A stretch of DNA of 64,000 nucleotides from positions 4,722,501 through 4,786,500 of the forward strand of contig NZ_CP060825.1 in the NCBI RefSeq assembly GCF_014489615.1, written 5' to 3'. Both the position numbers and the translations under genes were made by a program. This stretch comes from Streptomyces genisteinicus. Lineage in GTDB: Bacteria; Actinomycetota; Actinomycetes; Streptomycetales; Streptomycetaceae. Below, piece by piece: positions 8,044 to 16,331 of this stretch; position 1 is the stretch's first letter; each line of letters begins with the position of its first letter. The notes below the pieces were generated by a model. The model saw only the letters and a program-made list of their open reading frames with translations, searched no databases and had not been told where the DNA came from.

Positions 8044-9152
8044 ACACGACCACGCGCCCCGCGCGGGCAAAAGAGGGCGAGCGGACCGTGAAGCCGGGGG
8101 CGCGCCTTCCACGGGTGGACTTCGGGCGGCGGGCGCTGGTGCTGCGGCGCGGGCGGATCGCCGTCCGGCTCCCGTGGCGCCCGGTCGTCGTCTGCGCGGT
8201 CCTTGCGGCCGCGGGCGCCGGCATGGCCGTGCTCGCGCTGATGACCGGCTCGTACGCGCTGAGTCCGGGGCAGGTGCTCTCCGCACTGACCGGCCGGGAG
8301 ACCGGCTTCGTCCAGGAGGTCGTGGTCGAGTGGCGGCTGCCCCGGGTGGTCGCGGCGCTGGTGTTCGGCGCGGCTCTGGGGGTGAGCGGGGCGATCTTCC
8401 AGTTGCTGTTGCGCAACCCTCTCGCCGACCCCGGCATCATGGGGTTCACCCAGGGCTCCTACACCGGCGCGCTGATCGTGATCCTGGTCGTCGACGGCAC
8501 CTACACGCAGCTGGCCGGCGGTGCGCTGCTCGGCGGGATGGCGACCGCCGTGGCCGTGTACGTGCTCGCCTACCGGCGGGGAGTGAAGGGGTTCCGGCTG
8601 ATCGTCGTCGGCATCGCCGCGTCGGCCATGCTCGATTCGCTCAACACCTGGCTGATCCTCAAGGCCGACCTCGACCAGGCGATGTCCGCGGCCGCGTGGG
8701 GCGCCGGATCGCTCAACGGCGTGTCCTGGAACCAGGTCCTCGCCGGCGGCACCTGCATCGCCGTACTCCTGCTGACGGCCGGGGCGTTGAGCCGGCCGCT
8801 GCGGCAGATGCAGCTGGGCGACGACGCGGCCGCCTCGCACGGAATACGGGTCTCGCCCGCCCGCCTGGGCCTGATCCTGGTGGGAGTCGCGCTGACGGCG
8901 ACGGTCACGGCCGCGTCGGGGCCGATCCTCTTCGTCTCCCTGGTCGCCCCGCAGATCGGCCGCCGGCTCGCCCGCAGTGCGGGGATCACCCTCGTCCCCG
9001 CCGCCTTCGTCGGTGCGCTGCTGTGCCTGGCGTCGGACCACCTCGCCCAGCACGCCGCCCCCACCCCGCTGCCGGTCGGCATCGTCACCGTCGTGCTCGG
9101 CGGCGGCTACCTCGGATACCTGCTGTTCACCGAAGCAAGGAGGCGCCTGTGA
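8040..9152 (+). CDS. FecCD-family siderophore ABC permease, subunit 2
   Basis: The second permease has 370 residues. An N-terminal charged extension of about 40 residues precedes the first helix, which is longer than usual. Family signatures are WRLPRVVAALVFGAALGVSGAIFQ, RNPLADPGIMGFTQG, GPILFVSLVAPQIGRRL and PLPVGIVTVVLGGGYLGYLL. The GTG start overlaps the preceding stop (GTGA at 8040-8043) and is preceded by a strong GGAGGAAGG. A later in-frame GTG in the extension is an alternative start. It forms a heterodimer with the upstream permease. Confidence 0.92.
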   Translation: MNTTTRPARAKEGERTVKPGARLPRVDFGRRALVLRRGRIAVRLPWRPVVVCAVLAAAGAGMAVLALMTGSYALSPGQVLSALTGRETGFVQEVVVEWRLPRVVAALVFGAALGVSGAIFQLLLRNPLADPGIMGFTQGSYTGALIVILVVDGTYTQLAGGALLGGMATAVAVYVLAYRRGVKGFRLIVVGIAASAMLDSLNTWLILKADLDQAMSAAAWGAGSLNGVSWNQVLAGGTCIAVLLLTAGALSRPLRQMQLGDDAAASHGIRVSPARLGLILVGVALTATVTAASGPILFVSLVAPQIGRRLARSAGITLVPAAFVGALLCLASDHLAQHAAPTPLPVGIVTVVLGGGYLGYLLFTEARRRL

Positions 9153-10003
9153 GCGCGACCCCGCCCGGCACCGCGCGCCTCAGGGTGGAGGCGGCGACGA
9201 TCGGCTACGACAAGCGGGTGATCGCCGAGCGCCTCTCGGTGGCGATCCCCGACGAGTCGTTCACGGTCGTCGTCGGCCCGAACGCGTGCGGCAAGTCCAC
9301 CCTGCTGCGCGGCCTGTCCCGGCTTCTGAAGCCGTCGGCCGGGCAGATCGTCCTCGACGGCGGCGACATCAACGCCTACAGGACCAAGGAGGTGGCGCGG
9401 CGGGTGGGGCTGCTGCCGCAGAGCGCGCTCGCCCCGGACGGGATCACCGTCGCCGACCTGGTGGCCCGGGGACGCTACCCCCACCAGGGATTCGTCCGGC
9501 AGTGGACCGAGGACGACGAGCGGGCCGTGCTGGGGGCGATGCGCCAGACCTCGGTCGCCGACCTGTCCGGGCGCCCGGTGGACGAGCTGTCGGGCGGGCA
9601 GCGCCAGCGCGTGTGGGTGGCGATGGCGCTCGCGCAGCACACCGACATCCTGCTGCTCGACGAACCGACGACCTTTCTCGACATCACCCACCAGATCGAG
9701 CTGCTCGAGCTGTTCACCGACCTGCACCACGCCGGCCGCACGCTGGTCGCCGTCCTGCACGACCTGAACCACGCCGCCCGCTACGGCACCCACCTGATCG
9801 CCATGAAGGACGGCGCGGTGGTCGCCGAAGGCGCTCCGGACGAGGTCGTCACGGCCGAACTGGTCGAGGAGGTGTTCGGTCTGCGCTGCCTGGTGACGCG
9901 CGATCCGGTGACCGGCAGCCCCCAGGTCGTGCCGCTCGGCCGCGAACGAACCCGGCACAGGTCCGCCGGCACCACCGATGCAGAGAGCGCGAACCATGGC
10001 TGA
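9149..10003 (+). CDS. FecE/FepC-type siderophore ABC transporter ATPase
   Basis: All nucleotide-site motifs are intact: Walker A GPNACGKST (43-51), signature LSGGQRQR (147-154), Walker B DILLLDEPT (166-174) and the switch histidine in VLHDLNHAARY. The sequence LLPQSALAPDGITVADLVARGRYPHQG is typical of the siderophore/vitamin B12 importer ATPases. At 284 residues it has the normal length, with a short acidic tail. It powers the two FecCD permeases encoded just upstream. Start GTG 9149 overlaps the permease stop by four bases; the gene end overlaps the esterase start by eight. Confidence 0.94.
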   Translation: MSATPPGTARLRVEAATIGYDKRVIAERLSVAIPDESFTVVVGPNACGKSTLLRGLSRLLKPSAGQIVLDGGDINAYRTKEVARRVGLLPQSALAPDGITVADLVARGRYPHQGFVRQWTEDDERAVLGAMRQTSVADLSGRPVDELSGGQRQRVWVAMALAQHTDILLLDEPTTFLDITHQIELLELFTDLHHAGRTLVAVLHDLNHAARYGTHLIAMKDGAVVAEGAPDEVVTAELVEEVFGLRCLVTRDPVTGSPQVVPLGRERTRHRSAGTTDAESANHG

Positions 10004-11276
10004 TCCGTCCATCGAGAAGCTGTCGACCGGTGAGTGGAGTCCGGAGAGGTTCGGACGACACCTCCGGGAGACAGGCGCACCGCTCGTCGAGCGGGTCTCC
10101 GCGGACGAGGTGGACGTGACGTTCGTCGACGAGCCTCCGGGCGACTCGGCGGTCACCCTCTCGGTGGCGATCGGCCCCCGGATCGCCTTCAATCCGGTCG
10201 GCACGGAGTTCACGCCGGTGGCGGGGACCCCGTTTCGCGTGCTCACCCTCCGGATGCGCTCCGACCTGCGCTTCTCGTACGTGTTCACGCGAGGCGGGCC
10301 GACGGGCACGGGAGCGGGCGGGCCGGTCCCGGCAGGTGCGGGCGGAAAGGCCCCGGCGGGAGCGGGCGGGCCGGTCCCGGCAGGTGCGGGCGCGGGCGGG
10401 CAGGTCCCGGACCCGTTCAACCCGCCGCCGAGGTTCTCGGAGTGCTCGGTGGAGCGGTTCTCCGGAGCCTCGGTGGCCGTGCTGCCCGACGCGGCGCCGC
10501 TGCCCTGGCTCGACCGGGCCGAAGCACGACCGGCTCCGGCGGTGGACTCCGCGGTGTTCGCGAGTGAGCTGCTGGGCAACGAACGCCGCATCTGGGTCTC
10601 GATGCCCCCGGGCGAGCTCGCGGCCCACAGCGCGCTGCCCTTCGTGGTCCACCTGGACGGGACACCGGAGCACAGCGCGCCGAGCGTGCGTGACGCCCTG
10701 GTCGAGGCGGGACTGGTCCGGCCCTGCGCGGTGGTCCTCGTCGACCAGCTCGGAGCGCAGCGCTACAAGGAACTGCTCTGCGATCCGGCGTTCTCCCGGA
10801 TGCTCGTCGAAGAGCTGCTGCCGTGGCTCCGCCGGCGGTACCCCCTCTCGCGCGACCCCGCCGACGTGGCGCTGGCCGGTGAGAGCTTCGGCGGCCTGTG
10901 CGCCGGCTGGACGGCGCTGCATCACCCCGGTGCCTTCGGCAACGCCGTCCTCCAGTCCCCGTCGTGCGGGTACCACCCCGGCCTCGGAGCGGGCACCGGA
11001 GCGGGCGAGCTGCTGCGCCGCAACCCCGTACCGACACTGATCGCCGACTGCCTTGCCGCGGAAACGGCTCCGGTCCGCTTCTTCCACGACGCCGGTGAGC
11101 TGGAGGGATCGAGCACCCACAGCCGATGGCTGGACCACGTGCTCACCACGAAGGGCTACGACACCCTCTACCGGGAATTCGCCGGCGGACACGACTACGC
11201 ATGGTGGCGGGGACTCTTCGCCGACGCCCTGCTCTGGTGCTTCCCGACCGGGGGCAGGGACGGGAGCCCCACGTGA
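9996..11276 (+). CDS. enterochelin-esterase-like siderophore hydrolase
   Basis: This 426-residue cytoplasmic alpha/beta hydrolase resembles Fes. An N-terminal region (residues 1-160) binds substrate, followed by the hydrolase core with WVSMPPGE, the nucleophile elbow GESFGG (Ser297) and the catalytic histidine in GGHDYAWW (His399). Fes-type enzymes cut the ester backbone of trilactone siderophores after import, releasing iron. An unusual insert at residues 103-137 consists of Gly/Ala/Pro repeats, from a 34-bp exact duplication (10311-10344 and 10359-10392). An ATG at 9978 is an alternative start; 9996 gives the usual short N-terminus. Function within the family is likely, but the exact substrate is unknown. 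Confidence 0.87.
   Translation: MADPSIEKLSTGEWSPERFGRHLRETGAPLVERVSADEVDVTFVDEPPGDSAVTLSVAIGPRIAFNPVGTEFTPVAGTPFRVLTLRMRSDLRFSYVFTRGGPTGTGAGGPVPAGAGGKAPAGAGGPVPAGAGAGGQVPDPFNPPPRFSECSVERFSGASVAVLPDAAPLPWLDRAEARPAPAVDSAVFASELLGNERRIWVSMPPGELAAHSALPFVVHLDGTPEHSAPSVRDALVEAGLVRPCAVVLVDQLGAQRYKELLCDPAFSRMLVEELLPWLRRRYPLSRDPADVALAGESFGGLCAGWTALHHPGAFGNAVLQSPSCGYHPGLGAGTGAGELLRRNPVPTLIADCLAAETAPVRFFHDAGELEGSSTHSRWLDHVLTTKGYDTLYREFAGGHDYAWWRGLFADALLWCFPTGGRDGSPT
10311..10392 (+). repeat. 34-bp exact direct repeat inside the esterase gene
   Basis: Two identical 34-base copies at 10311-10344 and 10359-10392, with a 48-base period, encode a GAGGPVPAGAG-type glycine/proline stretch. The period is a multiple of three, so copy-number change would keep the frame. 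Confidence 0.85.
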
Positions 11277-13141
11277 GCGACTCCTCGCGATCCGCTGATG
11301 CCGACACCGCAGGACTGGGGCGGGGACCGCTGACCCGCCGGCTGCCCGTGCTGCTCCAGGCGCCCCCCGAACCTGCCGGGGCGCCCGCGTTCGAGGCCGG
11401 GGCGGGGACCACACCGGGCCGGTTCCTGCTGCGCGCGATCCTCTCGGTCAAGCGGGTCACCGTCCCGGCGATGCTCCTCGCGGTCGTGTGGCAGGTGGGC
11501 GAGTCGGCGGTCCCCGTGGTCATGGGGATCGCCATCGACCGGGCGCTCGCGACCGGGAACGCGTCGCAACTCGCGCTGTGGCTCGGCGTGCTGGTTTCCC
11601 TGTACCTCGCGCTGACGCTGGCGGCGAAGGCGGCGAACCGGCTCACCTCGCATGCGGTGCAACTGCTCCAGCACCGGCTGCGGAGCACCCTGTCGACCGC
11701 CGTGCTGCACCCGGCCGGGGGCTCGGCCCGCGCGCCGGACGGCAGCGTGGTCTCGGTGATGACCAACGACGTCGCCCGCCTCGCCAACGGGGTGATCCTG
11801 CTGATCATGCCCGTCTCCCGGGTCGCGGCCATCGGGTTCATCGCCGTGTCGCTGCTGGCGACGCACTGGCTGCTCGGGCTCGCGGTGCTGCTGGGAGCAC
11901 CTGCCGCGGTCTGGCTGATGGGCGTGCTCGGCGAGCGGCTCTCCCGGGACACCCGCGCGTACCAGGAGCTCCTGGCCTCCACCGTCGGACGGGCCACGGA
12001 CCTGGTCGCGGGCTACCGGGTGGTCAAGGGGATACACGCCGAGGAGGAGGCGACCGAGAGGTACCGGCAGGCGAGCCGGGAGACGCTCGCCGGGGCCGAG
12101 CGGAACGCGGGGCTCCTCGGGCGTTTCCTGGTGGGCTCGGGTGTGGTCAGCGGCGTGTTCGTCGCCGCCGTGATGGGGCTGGCGGGCTGGTTCGCGGTGG
12201 ACGGGCGCCTCAGCATCGGCGAGCTGATCGCCGCCGTCGGCCTCACCCAGGCGCTGCTGCCGCAGATCCAGTCGATCGCGAGCGTCTCCATCCCCAACCT
12301 CGCCGGGGCCCGCGCCGCGTCCGCCCGCGTCGTCGACGTGCTGCGCGGCCACGGCGGCCGGAGTCCCGGACAGGACGACGCGCCCCGGCCGGAAACCGGG
12401 ACGCCGCCGGTACTGGAGGTGTCCGCGCCGACGGCGACGATCCGGGTGGACCCCGGAGAGCTCGTGGGCGTGCGGGCCGACGACCGGACCGCCGCCCGCA
12501 TCGCGCGGGAGCTCCTCGACCCGTGCGCCTTCGACGATGTGCGGACGCGGCTCGACGGGCGTCCGGCACGAGAACTGAGCGCGCGCGCATACCGCTCCCT
12601 GGTCACGGTCGCCCCGCACCGGGCCACGCTCTTCAGCGGAACGATCCGCGACAACCTCACCGCCGGTGCCGGTGCCGGCTCAGGCACCGGTACCGGCTCC
12701 GGTGCCGACGGGTCCCGGCTGGTCGCCGCCGCGGTGCGAGCCGCGGCGTGCGAGGACTTCGCCGCCGACCTCGACGTCCCGGTCGGTGAGGACGGCAACC
12801 GCCTCTCCGGCGGTCAGCGCCAGCGGACCGCGCTCGCCCGCGCACTGGCGAGCGACGCACCGGTGCTCGTGCTGCACGACCCGACCACGGCGGTGGACCC
12901 GGCGACCGAGCACGCGATCGCGGAGCGACTGCCCGGCGTCCGCGCGGGCCGCTCGACGCTGCTGATCGCCACGTCCCCGGTGCTGCTCGGACGCTGCGAC
13001 CGCGTCGTCGACCTGTTCGATCACGTGCCCCTGCCCCTGCCCCCGCCCCTGCCCCTGCATGAAGGCGACGCGCCCCTGCATGAAGGCGACGTGCCCCTGC
13101 GCGAAGGGGACGCACCCCTGCACGGAAGGACGGCGAGATGA
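11273..13141 (+). CDS. half-size ABC transporter with degenerate ATP site (subunit A)
   Basis: Residues 50-345 hold six membrane helices of the exporter fold; residues 380-590 are the ATPase domain. The signature LSGGQ (511-515) is intact, but Walker A is lost (GVRADDRTAA where GxxGxGKST is expected, 399-408), the Q-loop Gln is His449, Walker B reads VLVLHDPTT (Asp to His535, Glu to Asp536) and the switch His is Thr567. It therefore cannot form its own catalytic site and needs the next gene's product, whose defects are complementary. In an iron operon this resembles the IrtAB/YbtPQ siderophore importers. A Gly/Ser/Thr insert sits at 464-480 and the C-terminus has a seven-residue PLHEGDA repeat. 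The GTG start overlaps the esterase stop. Confidence 0.88.
   Translation: MSDSSRSADADTAGLGRGPLTRRLPVLLQAPPEPAGAPAFEAGAGTTPGRFLLRAILSVKRVTVPAMLLAVVWQVGESAVPVVMGIAIDRALATGNASQLALWLGVLVSLYLALTLAAKAANRLTSHAVQLLQHRLRSTLSTAVLHPAGGSARAPDGSVVSVMTNDVARLANGVILLIMPVSRVAAIGFIAVSLLATHWLLGLAVLLGAPAAVWLMGVLGERLSRDTRAYQELLASTVGRATDLVAGYRVVKGIHAEEEATERYRQASRETLAGAERNAGLLGRFLVGSGVVSGVFVAAVMGLAGWFAVDGRLSIGELIAAVGLTQALLPQIQSIASVSIPNLAGARAASARVVDVLRGHGGRSPGQDDAPRPETGTPPVLEVSAPTATIRVDPGELVGVRADDRTAARIARELLDPCAFDDVRTRLDGRPARELSARAYRSLVTVAPHRATLFSGTIRDNLTAGAGAGSGTGTGSGADGSRLVAAAVRAAACEDFAADLDVPVGEDGNRLSGGQRQRTALARALASDAPVLVLHDPTTAVDPATEHAIAERLPGVRAGRSTLLIATSPVLLGRCDRVVDLFDHVPLPLPPPLPLHEGDAPLHEGDVPLREGDAPLHGRTAR
13059..13127 (+). 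repeat. 21-bp tandem repeat at the 3' end of ABC subunit A
   Basis: About three and a half copies of a 21-base unit (gcccctgcatgaaggcgacgc and variants) encode the heptad PLHEGDA / PLHEGDV / PLREGDA / PLHG. It follows a proline/leucine run and keeps the frame. No domain is known to me for this tail. Confidence 0.8.
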
Positions 13142-14910
13142 ACCCGACATCCGCTGCGGACGGGCACGCGCTGCCCGTCGCGGGCGGCCGGGCGACGGCC
13201 GGGGAGGTGTGGCGGCTCAGCCGCGGACACCGGCTCCGGCTCACCGCCGTCGGCCTGGTCGGGGTCGCCGGCACCGCCGTCGACCTGATCCCGCCGGTGG
13301 CTGTCGGGTACCTCGTCGACCGGGTACGGGCGGGCACCGCGGATCCCGGCACCGTTCTGACGGTCACCGGCGTGATGGCGCTCTCGGCCGTCCTCGGCGC
13401 CGCGGGCACCGCGGTGACGGTCGCGCACGCCACCCGCATCTACCACACCGTCCTCGCCGCGCTGCGCGAACAGCTGGTGAGCCGTGCGATGCGGCTCCCG
13501 CAGCACCTCGTCGAACGCGCCGGTACCGGGGACCTGATATCCCGGTCCAGCGACGACGTCACCGCCGTCGCCGATGCCGCACCCGCGGTGATCCCCGCGC
13601 TCACCGTCACCGCGTTCACCATCGCCGTGTCGCTGGCCGGGCTCGCGGCGCTGGAGTGGCCCTACGCCGCCGCATTCGCCGTCGTGCTGCCCGTCTACGC
13701 GCTCGCCATGCGGTGGTACCTGCGCACCGGGCCCCGGGTGTACCGGGCCGAGCGCGCGGCGATGAGCGCGCGCGCCCAGCAGATCCTCGAGTCCCAGCGC
13801 GGTTACGCCACCGTGCTCGGCTTCGGCCTCGCCGAGCACCGTCATCGCGCCGTGCTGACGGCCTCCTGGGATGTCGCGGTGCACGCGATCCGGGCCCGCA
13901 CCGTGCAGAGCATGCTCAACGCCCGGCTCAACCTCGGCGAATGCCTGAGCCTCGCCGCCGTGCTCGTCGTCGGATTCGTCCTCGTCGACCACCGGCTCTC
14001 CACCGTCGGCGGCGCCACCACCGCCATGCTGCTCGTGCTGCGCCTGCTGGGGCCGGTCAACCAACTGCTGTTCGTCGTCGACACCCTTCAGTCGGCCCTC
14101 GCCTCGCTGAGCCGCATGATCGGAGTGGTCACGATCCCGGTGACGGAAACGCCCGGCATGCCGACGCCGCCGGAGGAGCCGGCAGACGCGGCGGAGAGAG
14201 GCACCGCCGTCCGGCTCCGCGGGGTCGCGTTCCACTACGACGGCGGTCCGCCCGTACTCGACGACATCGACCTCGACATCCCGGCCGGTCAGCACCTCGC
14301 GATCGTCGGCCCGTCCGGGGCGGGGAAGACCACGCTCGCATCCGTGATCGCGGGCGTCCACCTCCCCGACGCCGGGACCGTGACCCGGCCCCGCCGCACC
14401 GCGGTGATCACCCAGGAAGTGCACGTGTTCGCCGGGACGCTGCGGGAGAACCTCACACTGGCCGCCCCCGGCGCCACCGACCGCGACATCCGCGCCGCGC
14501 TCGAGACCACCGGAGCGGACGATCTGCTCGACCTGTCCGCGGACGCCCTCGACACGTTGATCGGCACCGGCGGACACCCGCTCACCGAGGCGCAGGCGCA
14601 ACAGCTCGCCCTCGCCCGCCTGCTCCTCGCCGACCCCGAGCTGGCGATCCTCGACGAAGCCACCGCCGAGGCCGGTTCCGCCCACGCCGAGCGGCTCGAC
14701 CGGGCCTCGGAGGCGGTCCTCGCCGGCCGCTCCGGCATCGTGATCGCCCACCGGCTCTCCCAGGCCGCACCGTGCGACCGGATCGTGGTCCTGGACGCCG
14801 GCCGCGTCATCGAGACCGGCACCCACGACGAACTCCTCACCGCCGGCGGCACCTACGCCCGGCTGTGGGCGGTGTGGCAAGCCGGACAGCGCCTCGGCGC
14901 GGGCAGATGA
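13138..14910 (+). CDS. half-size ABC transporter, catalytic partner (subunit B)
   Basis: This 590-residue half-transporter has a six-helix membrane domain (about 30-330) and an ATPase domain with intact Walker A GPSGAGKTT (391-399), Q-loop Gln426, Walker B LAILDEATAE with catalytic Glu507, and switch His538. Its signature motif, by contrast, is LTEAQ (482-486) instead of LSGGQ. Paired with the upstream subunit, exactly one complete ATP site remains: Walker A/B from here and LSGGQ from there. Starts at ATG 13138 in an ATGA overlap. As the last gene of the iron operon it most likely imports or exports the siderophore with its partner; direction cannot be read from sequence. Confidence 0.9.
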   Translation: MNPTSAADGHALPVAGGRATAGEVWRLSRGHRLRLTAVGLVGVAGTAVDLIPPVAVGYLVDRVRAGTADPGTVLTVTGVMALSAVLGAAGTAVTVAHATRIYHTVLAALREQLVSRAMRLPQHLVERAGTGDLISRSSDDVTAVADAAPAVIPALTVTAFTIAVSLAGLAALEWPYAAAFAVVLPVYALAMRWYLRTGPRVYRAERAAMSARAQQILESQRGYATVLGFGLAEHRHRAVLTASWDVAVHAIRARTVQSMLNARLNLGECLSLAAVLVVGFVLVDHRLSTVGGATTAMLLVLRLLGPVNQLLFVVDTLQSALASLSRMIGVVTIPVTETPGMPTPPEEPADAAERGTAVRLRGVAFHYDGGPPVLDDIDLDIPAGQHLAIVGPSGAGKTTLASVIAGVHLPDAGTVTRPRRTAVITQEVHVFAGTLRENLTLAAPGATDRDIRAALETTGADDLLDLSADALDTLIGTGGHPLTEAQAQQLALARLLLADPELAILDEATAEAGSAHAERLDRASEAVLAGRSGIVIAHRLSQAAPCDRIVVLDAGRVIETGTHDELLTAGGTYARLWAVWQAGQRLGAGR

Positions 14911-14944
14911 GGACGGCGCCGGACCGCCGCCGGGAATCGCGGCA

Positions 14945-15040
14945 GCCGTACATCGCGACGGCCGTACATCGCGACGGCCGTACATCGCGATGGCCGTACA
15001 TCGCGATGGCCGTACATCGCGATGGCCGTACATCGCGACG
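14945..15040 (+). repeat. six tandem copies of a 16-bp unit
   Basis: The unit gccgtacatcgcgacg or gccgtacatcgcgatg is repeated six times without gaps: copies 1, 2 and 6 end in acg, copies 3-5 in atg. The variant copies contain the perfect 10-bp palindrome CATCGCGATG. The array lies between the iron operon's stop and its terminator. It may be a slippage-generated minisatellite or a multi-site protein or RNA element. No spacers are present, so it is not CRISPR. Confidence 0.95.
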
Positions 15041-15113
15041 GCAGGACGGAGCCCGATCCGGGCCCGGCCCACTGTCACCTGCTCCCGTCGGCTCGGACCA
15101 ATGATTCGGGCCG

Positions 15114-15152
15114 GCCCTCATCGAGAGCGCGGGGCGGGCTCTCGATGAGGGC
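15114..15152 (+). terminator. terminator of the iron operon
   Basis: A perfect 14-bp stem (gccctcatcgagag with ctctcgatgagggc) and an 11-base loop, without a strong T run, as is usual in Streptomyces. It closes the iron operon just before the Fic promoter. Confidence 0.85.
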
Positions 15153-15158
15153 TGACGC

Positions 15159-15188
15159 TTTGACGTAAAGTTTGCGTCAACCTATGGT
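15159..15188 (+). promoter_or_regulatory. fic promoter overlapping an inverted repeat
   Basis: A -35 TTGACG (15160-15165) and a -10 TATGGT (15183-15188) are separated by 17 bases. The -35 is one arm of TTGACG...CGTCAA (15160-15165 / 15175-15180), a likely operator. Transcription would start about seven bases after the -10, at or next to the Fic ATG at 15195, so the message may be leaderless. Confidence 0.6.
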
Positions 15189-15194
15189 GGGGGC

Positions 15195-16331
15195 ATGCTC
15201 TTCCCCACGCCTGCTCTCGACGCCGAGGACCAGCGTGTACTCGGCGAGATCGACGGTCTTCGCCGCTCTCTGCGGCTGCGGGTCCGGTCCACTCCGACGA
15301 AGTGGACCGAAGGGCTGCGCAAGTTCCTGACGGCGGACGCGGTGGCGGCCTCCAACTCGATCGAGGGCTTCAAGGTGTCCACGGTCGACGTCGAGGACCT
15401 GCTGGAGGGTGAGCGGGACGTCGACGTCTCCGAGGAGGACCGCGAGGAGACGCTCGCGTATCAGCGGATGATGACGTACGTCCAGACACTGCACGATGCC
15501 ACGGACTTCCGATACGGCAAGGGGTTGCTGAACGCGCTCCACTGGATGCTGCAGGGCCACCGTCACTCCCAGCGGAAGCCGGCGGGGCAGTGGCGCCGCG
15601 GACCGGTCTACGTGACGGACGCCCGCGACCCCAGCATCGCGGCGTACACGGCGCCGGACGCGGCCGAGGTGCCTGCTCTGACGGGTGAACTGGTCGACTG
15701 GCTGAACGCGGAGGACGGGACCCACCCGCTGGTGCGGGCCGCCATGGCGCATCTGCACCTTGTCGCCATCCACCCGTGGGCGGACGGCAACGGCCGGATG
15801 TCCCGGTCCCTCCAAACGCTCATGATCGCGAGGCAGGGAGAACTCGCCCCCGAGTTCTCCTCGATCGAGGCATGGCTGGGGCGCCCCGGCAACACCTGGG
15901 AGTACTACCGCGAGTTGCAGCGCCGGGGGGCCACCTACCGCCCCGACCAGAACGTCTCCGGCTGGGTCCGCTTCAACCTCACCGCGTATCACCAGCAGGC
16001 GCAGACCGTGCGCAATCGCCTGGACCGTTCGAGTCGCGTGTGGGTCCTGCTGGGTGAGTTCGCGCAGGTCCGAGGGCTGGAGGAGAGAGTGGTCTCCGCC
16101 CTGCACGACGTGGCGATGTCCGGGCGGTTGCGTCGCACGCGCTACGAACGAACGGAGGACCTGAGCCTGCAGCGGGCCCAGCGCGACCTGCGCGACCTGG
16201 TCGCGGCCGAGGTCCTGACACCGGTCGGCCGCACCCGTGCCCGCTTCTACACCGCTGGACCCGCCTTTCCCGGGTCGGCCCTGGAGGTGGCTCGGACCCC
16301 GCTGTCGCTGGTCGATCCGTACGCGACCTGA
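15195..16331 (+). CDS. Fic-family AMP-transferase with N-terminal inhibitory motif
   Basis: This 378-residue protein contains the Fic core HPWADGNGRMSR (193-204), where His193 is the catalytic base and the GNGR loop binds the nucleotide. An N-terminal SNSIEG (53-58) fits the (S/T)xxxE(G/N) inhibitory helix of self-inhibited (class II) Fic proteins; Glu57 would block productive ATP binding. The C-terminal third looks like a winged-helix domain (RLRRTRYERTEDLSLQRAQRDLRDLVAAEV), common in this Fic subgroup. Fic enzymes transfer AMP or related groups to target hydroxyls; the target here is unknown. The promoter contains an operator-like repeat, possibly autoregulated through the winged helix. Confidence 0.92.
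   Translation: MLFPTPALDAEDQRVLGEIDGLRRSLRLRVRSTPTKWTEGLRKFLTADAVAASNSIEGFKVSTVDVEDLLEGERDVDVSEEDREETLAYQRMMTYVQTLHDATDFRYGKGLLNALHWMLQGHRHSQRKPAGQWRRGPVYVTDARDPSIAAYTAPDAAEVPALTGELVDWLNAEDGTHPLVRAAMAHLHLVAIHPWADGNGRMSRSLQTLMIARQGELAPEFSSIEAWLGRPGNTWEYYRELQRRGATYRPDQNVSGWVRFNLTAYHQQAQTVRNRLDRSSRVWVLLGEFAQVRGLEERVVSALHDVAMSGRLRRTRYERTEDLSLQRAQRDLRDLVAAEVLTPVGRTRARFYTAGPAFPGSALEVARTPLSLVDPYAT

Noticed and set aside
4031..14910. Siderophore biosynthetic gene cluster
   Set aside because: No NRPS, IucA/IucC-type synthetase or hydroxylase is present; all genes fit uptake, reduction and hydrolysis.
14945..15040. CRISPR-like array
   Set aside because: Copies are directly adjacent with no spacers and the unit is only 16 bases; no cas gene is nearby.
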